Shown here piece by piece: positions 50,793 to 59,404 of a stretch of 64,000 nt of DNA (position 1 is its first letter; each line of letters opens with the position of its first letter). The stretch is taken from assembly GCA_910575035.1 (NCBI GenBank), contig CAJTDL010000005.1, positions 62,001-126,000 on the forward strand, in the 5' to 3' direction. A model generated the notes under the pieces. It was not told the origin of the DNA, ran no database searches, and was given only the letters and a program-made list of their open reading frames with translations. The translations under genes and the position numbers were made by a program. The stretch comes from Lachnospiraceae bacterium. Lineage in GTDB: Bacteria > Bacillota > Clostridia > Lachnospirales > Lachnospiraceae.

Positions 50793-51221
50793 TTATTCAT
50801 TCTCATTGGCCACTTTACGATGGTCCAAGGTTTCTTTGTCGCTTTCTTTGATTGTTTTTACTGCAAACAGAAAATATACCACATGGAACACCCACACGAT
50901 TGCCAGCGCCACCCTTGCTGCTGGAACCTTGCCCATCATGGCAAACCCAAAGCCCATGACCGCAGTTACAGTAATCATGATCCTTGCCTTTGTCTTTGCT
51001 GTCATAGAGCGGGCCTGTACATAAGATTCCAGATTGTCCTTATATAGCTTCGTCCCAATAAACCATGTATGAAGCCGTTTCGAGCTTTTCGCAAAACAAA
51101 ACAGCGTCAAAAGCAGAAACGGAAATGTGGGCAAAAATGGAAGCACTGCCCCCACCGCCCCAATTGCCAGACTTATAAATCCTAACACAACCCATAAAAT
51201 ATTTAAAGGGTTTTTTCTCAT
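50793..51221 (-). CDS. YbaN (DUF454) family membrane protein
   Basis: 142 residues, three to four hydrophobic segments. LGFISLAIGAVGAVLPFLPTFPFLLLTLFCFAKSSKRLHTWF is the family signature, and LYKDNLESYVQARSMTAKTKARI follows. Family members occur often with haem or iron uptake and division genes; function unproven. It lies between the haem ATPase and the CydDC-like genes. Confidence 0.9.
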   Translation of the reverse strand: MRKNPLNILWVVLGFISLAIGAVGAVLPFLPTFPFLLLTLFCFAKSSKRLHTWFIGTKLYKDNLESYVQARSMTAKTKARIMITVTAVMGFGFAMMGKVPAARVALAIVWVFHVVYFLFAVKTIKESDKETLDHRKVANENE

Positions 51222-51297
51222 TTTCTACCATTCCTTTCACTAGAAGCAAGGCACAAACAAGCCATAAGCTGAACGGGCCTGCGTAATTTGTTCTTTC

Positions 51298-52083
51298 CTA
51301 TACTGTCAAGACAATTTTCTTGCCTTCTATCTCTGTCACTCCCAGGTCAATGCCATACAGTTTTTGGATGCTTTCTGTGGAAATCACTTCTCTGGGATCC
51401 CCCTCAACCATGACTCTGCCATCCGCAAGGCCGATGATTTTATCTGAATAATGAATTGCCTGGTTAATGTCATGGAGAACCATTACAATTGTGATTCCAT
51501 ACTCCCGATTCAATTTCTGCACTAACTTCAGTATCTCAATCTGATATCGGATATCTAAATAAGTGGTGGGCTCATCCAGAAATAAGATCTTCGTGTTCTG
51601 TGCCACTGCCATGGCGATCCACACGCGCTGCCTCTGGCCTCCCGACAATTTAGACACTTCCCGGCCACGGTATTTTGTGATATTCGTAACCTCCATTGCC
51701 CATTCAATCAGGCGGGTATCCTCCTGGCTGTATCCTGAGAAAAATTTCATATGGGGCGTCCTGCCATAGCCCACCAGGCGCTCTACCGTAATATCATCTG
51801 AGGAGGTATTGTACTGATGCACAATCGACACCTTCCTGGCAAATTCGGAAAGCTGCATATGCTGGATGTTCTTTCCATTCAGCATAATCTTCCCATGCAT
51901 GGGTATGAGGTTTTTCGTCATCAGGGAAAACAACGTAGACTTACCGCATCCGTTAGCTCCCATAATCGTAGTGACCTTCCCTTTTTCTATCTCCAAAGAA
52001 GCGCCTTTTAAAATCTTATGGCTGCCATAAGAAAAAGACAGGCCTTTCACTTCCATGGCAGGCTTTTGGGTTTTAATTTGCAT
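51298..52083 (-). CDS. Haem/iron ABC importer ATPase (FecE/HmuV/HtsC type)
   Basis: 261 residues. Walker A GANGCGKSTL (about residues 38-47), signature LSGGQRQRVW, Walker B ILFLDEPTTYLDI, H-loop VLHDINQAIHYSD. Typical of siderophore and haem importers. Overlaps the permease gene by 11 bases. Energises the permease at 52073. Confidence 0.93.
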   Translation of the reverse strand: MQIKTQKPAMEVKGLSFSYGSHKILKGASLEIEKGKVTTIMGANGCGKSTLFSLMTKNLIPMHGKIMLNGKNIQHMQLSEFARKVSIVHQYNTSSDDITVERLVGYGRTPHMKFFSGYSQEDTRLIEWAMEVTNITKYRGREVSKLSGGQRQRVWIAMAVAQNTKILFLDEPTTYLDIRYQIEILKLVQKLNREYGITIVMVLHDINQAIHYSDKIIGLADGRVMVEGDPREVISTESIQKLYGIDLGVTEIEGKKIVLTV

Positions 52084-53134
52084 ATTTCTTTGACCTCCTC
52101 AGCAAGATAATAAAGAACGGCCCTCCCACTACGCTCATAATGACTGCCGCGCTGACCTCGTATGGCGTTGCAATGGTTCTGCCTATGGTATCTGCAAGAA
52201 GGAATGTAAAAGCTCCTGCCAACGCCGAAAAAGGCACCAGCGCTTTATGGTCGCTGCCCACCAGGATTCTGCCAATATGGGGCACGATCAGCCCAAGAAA
52301 ACTGATAGCGCCTGCTATAGCAGTAGAAATACTTGCCAGGAGCACGGCGACCAGAGAAATGCAGATGCGCGTGGCATTCACATTGACCCCCAGGCTCCGA
52401 GCCGTCTTATCCTCAAGGGAAAGCAGGTTGCACTCGCCAATAAAAACCATTGCCAAAAACAGCCCTGCAACTATATAGGGAAACAAAGTAGCCACATCAT
52501 CCCATGTTTTCTGGGTGATATTTGCTTCCACAATAGACGCCACGCCTGACATATCCCCGCCGGACATAGAATGAAAGGCGCTTGCCAGGCCTGAGAACAG
52601 GGCATCCACCGCCACACCCGTCAGTATGATACGAAGCGGGTTAAGCCCTCCCTTCCATGAAAGGCAATATACCATAAGGAACGCGGCGACCCCACCCATA
52701 AACGCAACCAGCGGTGTGAAAAAATACCATCCAGGCGCAAAAGCTGTAATCAATACTGCCGCAAAGCTGGCCCCACTGGAGATCCCAATAATCCCCGGAT
52801 CTGCCAGAGGGTTCTTAAGCACCGCCTGAAACAACACGCCCGAAACAGCAATGCCTGCGCCTGCCAGCATAGAAATGATGATTCTGGGAAAACGCAAGTC
52901 CCATATCGTGGCAACGTCTGGGTCATACGCCACAAACAATCCTTTTAATAGCTCCACAAACCCCACCTGCAGGCTGCCTATATTAATTGCCGCAAAAAAC
53001 AATAGAATCAGCAATACCGCTATACTCAGAAAGGATGCAATGGCTCGCGCCCCCTTCTTTTTCTTCCTACGTCCATCATCCAGCCATTCTGCATTTTGGC
53101 TATCCTGTCCTCTGCCTAAATTAATCCGCTTCAT
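52073..53134 (-). CDS. FecCD-type haem/iron ABC permease (HtsB/IsdF-like)
   Basis: 353 residues with about ten membrane segments. ATIWDLRFPRIIISMLAGAGIAVSGVLFQAVLKNPLADPGIIGISSGASFAA and ISFLGLIVPHIGRILVGSDHKALVPFSALAGAFTFLLADTIGR are the two FecCD hallmarks. I choose the ATG at 53134: GGGAGG lies 6 bases upstream, in the 3' end of the binding-protein gene. The longer frame to 53272 is antisense-like repeat DNA and is rejected. Confidence 0.93.
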   Translation of the reverse strand: MKRINLGRGQDSQNAEWLDDGRRKKKKGARAIASFLSIAVLLILLFFAAINIGSLQVGFVELLKGLFVAYDPDVATIWDLRFPRIIISMLAGAGIAVSGVLFQAVLKNPLADPGIIGISSGASFAAVLITAFAPGWYFFTPLVAFMGGVAAFLMVYCLSWKGGLNPLRIILTGVAVDALFSGLASAFHSMSGGDMSGVASIVEANITQKTWDDVATLFPYIVAGLFLAMVFIGECNLLSLEDKTARSLGVNVNATRICISLVAVLLASISTAIAGAISFLGLIVPHIGRILVGSDHKALVPFSALAGAFTFLLADTIGRTIATPYEVSAAVIMSVVGGPFFIILLRRSKKYAN

Positions 53135-54356
53135 CCTCTGCCTCCCCCATTTTTTGCTCCTGGCTGGCACTGTGCTGCTCCTCTGCCTCCTCCGTTTTTT
53201 GCCCCTGGCTGGCATTGGACTGCTCTGCTGCCTCCTGTGCTTTTGCACTGCTTTCATTTGCCTTTTGCACATCCTCGCCGCTCTCAGGGTACAGCATAGG
53301 CTGCAGCTCCTCTAAGGCTTCTGGATACCGGAACGTGGCGCTCATGCCAAACAGCTCATAAGTCAGATCATACACCTTGCCATTTTTTACTGCGTCAAAA
53401 TGTTTCCAGATATCATTTGTCTCAAAATCCTCATTGAACATTTCCACCACTTGGTCAGGCAACGCATGAGCCGCCCTTAAGATAATATCTGGCTCCTTTG
53501 TCTTCATATCCTCCGTATTGGCCGTAAGAAACTCCTGGCTGCTTCCAGCATAGACATTTTCGCCTCCTGCCAGTGACACCAGGCTTCCCACATAGGAATT
53601 TTCTGTTGCAATGATATAACTTCCAGGAAGCCCCATAAGGATCAATACCTTGGGGCTTTCCTTTCCTTCATTCTTTGTCTTGTAATCCTTATAAAATTCT
53701 GTAAATTCATCCACGAGAGCCTGCGCCTGGTTCTCCCGCCCAAAAATCTCCCCTATTTCCTGAATCGAACGGTACATTCCCTGTACGCTGCGCAAATTCA
53801 AAAAAGCCCATTGTGTATCAATCTCTTCGTATTTGGGCTGTAAATCTGTCTGTAAAGAGGCTGGGCTTAGTATCCAGTCAGGATTTAAAGAGGCCACAAT
53901 CTCCATATCCGGGCTCATGGCTGTCCCCACTGTGGTAATATCGCCATAACGTTCTGGGATGGCAGAAACACTGCTGCTGCAAACGCCTGCCAGTTCCAAA
54001 TCCAGCTTATCACAGATATCCGCTGTCGCAGGTGATGTGGCAATGATCCTTGGCTCGGTATCCATTGCCCGTACCATAGCTTTCGCTGTTTCCACAGCCG
54101 CCTTTTCCTGCGGATCTGTGATCTCCAGCATTGTTTCCACGCTGCCCGCCGAAACTGCTTCCTGAAAAACGCCTTCTCCTTCTGGGCGCTGATTCACACA
54201 GCCACTTAAGAAAAGTGCCATGCACAGGGGCAAGCAGGCCAAAACCCATCTATAAAAATATGCTAACAGATGCTTCTTGCATGAATTTCCAAGCTGAGAT
54301 TCCATGCCCCATCCGCATATACTACGCATCTTCCTCATCATATTCTTCATCCTCAT
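53121..54356 (-). CDS. Haem-binding lipoprotein (IsdE/HtsA-like)
   Basis: 411 residues. Signal ending in the lipobox LFLSGC (Cys about residue 53). The body matches IsdE: RIIATSPATADICDKLDLELAGV, ITTVGTAMSPDMEIVASLNPDWIL and the later DIILRAAHALPDQV. IsdE coordinates haem with a Met and a His; the Met of AMSPDME and the His of RAAHALP are natural candidates. Odd: a C-terminal low-complexity tail (about residues 360-411) of A, E, Q and S repeats, absent from IsdE. The start is uncertain among several ATGs between 54356 and 54302. Confidence 0.9.
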   Translation of the reverse strand: MRMKNMMRKMRSICGWGMESQLGNSCKKHLLAYFYRWVLACLPLCMALFLSGCVNQRPEGEGVFQEAVSAGSVETMLEITDPQEKAAVETAKAMVRAMDTEPRIIATSPATADICDKLDLELAGVCSSSVSAIPERYGDITTVGTAMSPDMEIVASLNPDWILSPASLQTDLQPKYEEIDTQWAFLNLRSVQGMYRSIQEIGEIFGRENQAQALVDEFTEFYKDYKTKNEGKESPKVLILMGLPGSYIIATENSYVGSLVSLAGGENVYAGSSQEFLTANTEDMKTKEPDIILRAAHALPDQVVEMFNEDFETNDIWKHFDAVKNGKVYDLTYELFGMSATFRYPEALEELQPMLYPESGEDVQKANESSAKAQEAAEQSNASQGQKTEEAEEQHSASQEQKMGEAEDEAD

Positions 54357-55431
54357 AACCGCCCCATCTTCGCCAATTCTTCCGGAAATAACAGACTATA
54401 GCCGCTGCTGTCAGCATAAGAATCAGGCCAGATATGGTGATAGAGACAGTGATTGCCACAATCAAGTTCACGGTTTCCGTCCCACTGTTGCTGCTATAAG
54501 CTGTTTCTTGCACCCCTGTTGCTGTAGACAGGCTCAGCCCCTGCGCACTGTTTAACCCAGAATCCGAACCGCCATCCGCCGCTGGGGCAGCTGCTTCCTC
54601 AATACTGATTGCCATCTGGCCGCCTGTTCCAGTATCTGTTGTTTTGGGCGCATCATTTGCCTGCGCCGTATTATCTGCTTGTGCTGTCCCATCTGCCTGC
54701 GCCGTTTCATCTGCTTGTGCTGTCCCATCTGCCTGCGCCGTTTCATCTGCCTGTGCTGTTTCTGCACCCGTCTGTGCAGCCTCATTTGTTTGTCCTGTTC
54801 CGTTTGCGCCTGTCTGTGCAGCCTCATTTGTTTGTCCTGTTCCGTCTGCGCCTGTCTGTGCAGCGCCCGCTCCACTGCCTGCACTTTCTGTTACCACAGT
54901 TGCTGCCATGCCTACGCTGTTGCCTTCTGCATACTCATTTGGATAGAAATAAAAAATAACATCCCTTCCCATAGGCGTCACATACATACTGCCTCGTACA
55001 ATGCAGTTCTCGCTTGGAACCTGAATACACAAATCGGAAGTAGTGCCGTTGCTGTCAGAACCGTTCGCCGTTACAGCTGGCGTCACCGCCGACCACCCTG
55101 TATCTCCTACATTCTGTACGGAAAAGCTGTGGTTCGAAGTATAATCCACCAGGCTAATGCGGAAGGTTAGATAATACGCGCCGTCGTCCGTTACCTCCAT
55201 GATCCCAGAGCTATAAACCGCCCCTTCCACCATTCCCTGCCCGGTGGTATAGGACGCAGCGCCCCCAGCATCTTCAATCTCTCCTGTGACGGGATGGGCA
55301 TAACACCGATTGATGGTACAGCTATACACTGTACCTGCCGCTGCCCAAACTGGAACCACTGTAAACAAAAGCCCTTGCAAGTATGCCAATACCGCCAGCA
55401 ATCCCAAAACTCCCCGTTTTCTCCACTCCAT
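54322..55431 (-). CDS. Shp-like cell-surface haem-binding protein
   Basis: 369 residues. Signal peptide (1-30), then a domain (about 34-180) matching streptococcal Shp: RCYAHPVTGEIEDAGG, GQGMVEGAV, QVPSENCIVRGSMYVTPMGRDVIFYFYPNEY. Shp binds haem through two methionines; candidates are the Met of GQGMVEG and of PMGRDV. A repeat linker (about 188-260) of GADGTGQTNEAAQT and AQADETAQADGT units follows, then a membrane segment (about 323-347) and an acidic cytoplasmic tail (EDEEYDEEDA), the Shp topology. AGGAGG before the ATG. Likely passes haem to the lipoprotein encoded next. Confidence 0.88.
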   Translation of the reverse strand: MEWRKRGVLGLLAVLAYLQGLLFTVVPVWAAAGTVYSCTINRCYAHPVTGEIEDAGGAASYTTGQGMVEGAVYSSGIMEVTDDGAYYLTFRISLVDYTSNHSFSVQNVGDTGWSAVTPAVTANGSDSNGTTSDLCIQVPSENCIVRGSMYVTPMGRDVIFYFYPNEYAEGNSVGMAATVVTESAGSGAGAAQTGADGTGQTNEAAQTGANGTGQTNEAAQTGAETAQADETAQADGTAQADETAQADGTAQADNTAQANDAPKTTDTGTGGQMAISIEEAAAPAADGGSDSGLNSAQGLSLSTATGVQETAYSSNSGTETVNLIVAITVSITISGLILMLTAAAIVCYFRKNWRRWGGYEDEEYDEEDA

Positions 55432-55474
55432 CCTGCTATTTTCCTCCTAAATCCAAATAAAACAATCGTCCCCC

Positions 55475-57718
55475 CTACAGCCCTCCCCTGGCCTTAACCT
55501 TAAATAAAAACCCTGCCCCTGCCATAAGGACACTTATAACCGTTGGAACAGCCGCTGGATTCGGCGCATGATCCGAACTGCCTGAAGGCGCCATCCCAGC
55601 CTCCAATGCCTGGCCTTCTCCATCTGCCGTCTCTGTTAGCATAGTCCCTGAAGAAAGGCCTGCGCCCTCTGGTAATCCGCTATCTTCGCCAAGCATTCCA
55701 GAACCCTCATTCCCCAATTCTATTGCATTGCTTAGCAACGCAGTCTCCGCCATACTGCGCTTCAAAGAAGCATTCCCCCCAGAAAGTGAAGAATTCCAGC
55801 CTGTAAGGGAAGAATTTCCGCCTGTAAGCGAAGAGTTTGTTATAAGATTATTTCCAGACGTACCTGCATTGCTATCACCACTGCCTTGATTATCCTCAAA
55901 ATCATCATCGCCTGTGGCAGATTTCAACGTATCCCAGTCAATGCAGAGAAATACTGGCTGTGTCCCTGTGCCTGCAGAAATAGCTTCCATAATCGGAACA
56001 TATACCTGCAGCGGCACATACCCATCATCCACAGCTTCCGAAATCAACGGAAATGTCACTTGATTCGGATAATCGGTTCCATAAGTATCAGAAATCCGCG
56101 CCCCACTGCTATCCATCTGATAGGAATCCACCGTAACTGCCTTCACAGTCCCTTGGGGCGAGCCATAGCTGTCTAGTGTATAGCCCGTTTCAAAATATTT
56201 TAATTTGCTCAGATACCCATAACGCCCACTGATATTCAGCCCCATAAAATCCATGCTTATCTTATATTTCCCTTTTTTTACTGTCAGCTTGATGGTATGG
56301 TTGACTGCATCGTTGGACATAGACGCCGTGCTCTTATCTATCTTCACCATGCTGCCTGTAACCGCATAAACGCCATCCTCCAGGTTCTCTTTATCCAGCT
56401 TTCCATTTTCCCCACCTGTTGTTGGCGTTGGTGCTGGGCTGGGCGTTGGCGTTGGTTCTGGCGTGGTTGTTGGCTCTGTCGCAGCAGAAGAAGCTTTTTT
56501 CTTCTGAGGATTGCTGATTGCCTGCAGAAGGAGGGCATACTGCTCATTCACCTGTGTCTGTGTGGCAAAAGCATTATTGTAGACCTCTTGGGCCGCAAGG
56601 ATTTGTTTTTTCAGCTTCGCCACATAAGCATCCTTATATTCACTGGTGGTGTAATTGCCTGCCAGTTTTATCATGTCATAAAGATACGACTTATCTGCAT
56701 CTGCAAACAGATTCGCCACGGCATTTAATGCCTGTGCCATCGCATCCACCTGGTTCTGGCCAATATCCGAACTGCCCTGAACGTACGCCCCGGTAATGGC
56801 TGCCTGCTCCAGCAGATCCACCATCTCTTGGGTATAATCTGCTGCAATGGCCGCCCCCTGAAGCTGCACCAGCTGTTCCACTGCCGCATCTAAGGCTTCT
56901 TTATCCGGTTCTGTCCAGGCAAGCGTATCCCAGTCCATCTGCAGGCGGGCATACTGGGTTCCGCCGCCCGCGCTGATCGATTCCATAATAGGAACGTATA
57001 CCCTCACCCATATTTCCGAATCCTGATCCTCTACTGGCATGGTGATATATTTGGGATAAAGCTTTCCTTTGATTAATGGATCCGTTCCCGTATTCGGATC
57101 ATTGAATAAATCATAAACCCCTTTATAATACTCCTCCACATTACATGCCTGAAACGCCTGAAACTGTGCATCCGTCATATCCAAGAACATCCCATCCCAA
57201 TCAGGGAGGTAGCTTAAGCCAGAGAGATACCCTTTCCCTAGCCCTGGCACAGTAAGTGAGGAAAAGTGGAGCCTTAAGGTAAACTTATTATCCTCCACCA
57301 CAAGCTCCATAGGCTGGGTAATGGATTCATTTCCCATAGATGCACTGTCTGAGGAAGCCTGGCGCAGAATCCCTTTGATCGTATAATTCCCGCTGGCGGG
57401 CGCATTGGCGTTGTTCTTTTTCACCAATGCCCTAACCGCTGTCTGCAGCAATGCAGCATGATTCTTGATACGCAAACTGCTGGCGCTGCTGTCATTCATT
57501 AACTGCGCAGAAGAATCTAACGCGCTTTGCAAAAGCTTCACAGTCTCATCCCTATAGCCGCTGACGTCTATCTGCTCCGCCTGGGATACAGCCGTCTGTA
57601 ATGCGCTTTTATCTGCCGCCAAGGCGTGAATGGCTGTTGATGCTATCCCAGCCAAAACTGCCGCCGCCGCTAAAACTGCCATTCCCTTCCTTTTCCATCG
57701 ATTCATCTTATTATCCAT
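55475..57718 (-). CDS. Double-NEAT surface protein
   Basis: 747 residues. Signal peptide (1-35), helical module (36-100), NEAT 1 (about 108-272), helical region (275-405), Pro/Thr-rich linker (415-440), NEAT 2 (about 448-612), Ser/Gly-rich repeats (SSLTGGN, SSLTGWN, SSLSGGN) and a C-terminal hydrophobic segment with basic end (VPTVISVLMAGAGFLFKVKARGG). No LPXTG; NPAAV before the hydrophobic segment might serve as a degenerate sorting signal. Both NEATs show SM near the first helix and YVPIME-S/A-I in the C-terminal half, but no YxxxY ligand motif. Confidence 0.82.
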   Translation of the reverse strand: MDNKMNRWKRKGMAVLAAAAVLAGIASTAIHALAADKSALQTAVSQAEQIDVSGYRDETVKLLQSALDSSAQLMNDSSASSLRIKNHAALLQTAVRALVKKNNANAPASGNYTIKGILRQASSDSASMGNESITQPMELVVEDNKFTLRLHFSSLTVPGLGKGYLSGLSYLPDWDGMFLDMTDAQFQAFQACNVEEYYKGVYDLFNDPNTGTDPLIKGKLYPKYITMPVEDQDSEIWVRVYVPIMESISAGGGTQYARLQMDWDTLAWTEPDKEALDAAVEQLVQLQGAAIAADYTQEMVDLLEQAAITGAYVQGSSDIGQNQVDAMAQALNAVANLFADADKSYLYDMIKLAGNYTTSEYKDAYVAKLKKQILAAQEVYNNAFATQTQVNEQYALLLQAISNPQKKKASSAATEPTTTPEPTPTPSPAPTPTTGGENGKLDKENLEDGVYAVTGSMVKIDKSTASMSNDAVNHTIKLTVKKGKYKISMDFMGLNISGRYGYLSKLKYFETGYTLDSYGSPQGTVKAVTVDSYQMDSSGARISDTYGTDYPNQVTFPLISEAVDDGYVPLQVYVPIMEAISAGTGTQPVFLCIDWDTLKSATGDDDFEDNQGSGDSNAGTSGNNLITNSSLTGGNSSLTGWNSSLSGGNASLKRSMAETALLSNAIELGNEGSGMLGEDSGLPEGAGLSSGTMLTETADGEGQALEAGMAPSGSSDHAPNPAAVPTVISVLMAGAGFLFKVKARGGL

Positions 57719-57734
57719 AATCAGCCCCTGCTTC

Positions 57735-59324
57735 CTACTTTTTCACCTTTACGCTGGCAACTGCTGAAAAAGGCGCATATACTTTCTTGCCCTTTACTGT
57801 GCGGTATGCCTTTACTTTATAATAATAAGTCTTGCCCTTTGCCAGTTTCTTATTGGTATACTTTACCGTACTTGCCTTTTTCATGGCTGCAGCCTTCTGA
57901 AAGCCACTGCTCTTTTTTGTAGAACGGTACACTTCATAACCACTGGCTCCAGATACCTTTTTCCAGCTTACTACTGCCGTCTTGCTCTTGCTGTTCTTTG
58001 CCTTTACACTGGCCGCTTTTGCAAGGGCTGGTTTCGCCGATGCTATGCCAGAATACCCACTGTACACCTTTGACCCATTGACGCTCTTATAAGCGCGCAC
58101 TGCATAGGAATAACTCGTTCCAGTGTCCAAGGCGCCTGCCGTATAAGAGGTTCCCGTTACAGAAGCCAGTGCCGTATATTTCTTTGTGCTGCTGTTATAA
58201 CGGCATACCTCATAGCCTGCAGCGCCGCTCACTGCGCTCCATCTTATCTTCACCTTATTATAAGCTGCAGAAGCTGCTTTCACCTTTGATGGTTTGCTTA
58301 TGCGCTCCTGCTTCAAGCCAGAGATGGCTCCATTCAGCTTGGCCAATGCCTGCTGGGCTGCTGCCTCATCCGTTCCTTTTAAAGCCGTTTCTGCTGATGC
58401 AATGGCTGCTGTCATGGCATTGTAGCTAACAGCCGTATAGGTTCCAGGGGCAATCGCCTTAGCAGAAGCAATGGCTGCTGCCAAGGCGCTTTCCACTGCC
58501 TTACTGAGCCTCACCTCCTGCTTATCTTCATCGGTAAACGCTGGATCTTCTGCTGTTGTTTCCCGCAGCGTATCCCAATCCAGCCTCAGGTAAACGGTTT
58601 GGGTGCCATTTCCCGTCTGAATTGCTTCCATGATTGGCACAAATACCTGAAGCGGAACCAAACCGTCTGTATATGCCTGCTTGAGCAACGGAAACCTGAC
58701 AATATCAGGATAATCCGTCCCAAACGTGTCTTCCACCTTCTCCCCATTCGTATAATACTGGCAGGAAACGATTTCTGCTGTCTCCATAGATCCTTCCCCT
58801 GCCGTAGGGTTGCCCCATTTATCCTGCACATAACCATCTGTAAAATAGTACAAATCTTTCAAATAGCCTGTAAAGGATGTAATCACCAGATACCGAAAAT
58901 TCATCTGCACAGTGGCTTCCCCATCTTTTACGATAAGCATGATGGTATGGTCAACGGCCTCATCTGACATGGAAGCAGAGAGCTTATCCGCTTTTACCAT
59001 TTTTCCGTCCACTGCATATATTCCATCTGCCAAAGGCTCTGCCTGTAAAGCCGCCGCCTTGCCACTCCACAGCCCACTGCCTGACGCACCCTTTGCGGAT
59101 CCTTCTATCCAGCCAGATACACACCCATCCGCAGGCTGCCAGGCACTGCCTGATGCACCCCCTGCGGGTCCTTCTGCCTGCAGGGACGCCTTCTCCATCT
59201 GACATTCCAACCCTGCCGCTGCATCGCTGCTTTTTGCGGCAAAGGCAGAAGTTGGCAGGGCTGCCATGGCTACTGCTGCTGCAAGGGATAGCGGCGCTAC
59301 CCTTCTTAAGTATATCTTTTTCAT
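57735..59324 (-). CDS. NEAT-FN3 secreted protein
   Basis: 529 residues. Signal peptide (1-29, ending SAFA), Gly/Ser-rich segment with two GASGS repeats, one NEAT domain (about 96-262; ASMSDEAVDH, YVPIMEAI-type QVFVPIMEAI), a FIVAR-like helical module (about 270-338), and two fibronectin type III domains (345-430 and 432-529) that are nearly identical to those closing the giant protein at 59405. A haemophore or surface relay protein. AAGGAGG before the ATG. No sortase motif or membrane anchor. Confidence 0.85.
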   Translation of the reverse strand: MKKIYLRRVAPLSLAAAVAMAALPTSAFAAKSSDAAAGLECQMEKASLQAEGPAGGASGSAWQPADGCVSGWIEGSAKGASGSGLWSGKAAALQAEPLADGIYAVDGKMVKADKLSASMSDEAVDHTIMLIVKDGEATVQMNFRYLVITSFTGYLKDLYYFTDGYVQDKWGNPTAGEGSMETAEIVSCQYYTNGEKVEDTFGTDYPDIVRFPLLKQAYTDGLVPLQVFVPIMEAIQTGNGTQTVYLRLDWDTLRETTAEDPAFTDEDKQEVRLSKAVESALAAAIASAKAIAPGTYTAVSYNAMTAAIASAETALKGTDEAAAQQALAKLNGAISGLKQERISKPSKVKAASAAYNKVKIRWSAVSGAAGYEVCRYNSSTKKYTALASVTGTSYTAGALDTGTSYSYAVRAYKSVNGSKVYSGYSGIASAKPALAKAASVKAKNSKSKTAVVSWKKVSGASGYEVYRSTKKSSGFQKAAAMKKASTVKYTNKKLAKGKTYYYKVKAYRTVKGKKVYAPFSAVASVKVKK

Positions 59325-59404
59325 ACAAATCCGCCTCCTTATTAATAGAACTGCCGAACAAGCCTATGCCATGCAGGCACAGACTTGCCGGTTTGCCGTT
59401 GTGT

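Noticed and set aside
54644-55170. Cys- and Leu-rich plus-strand frames opposite the Shp-like gene
   Set aside because: Mirror image of the AQADET repeat codons; no ribosome site.
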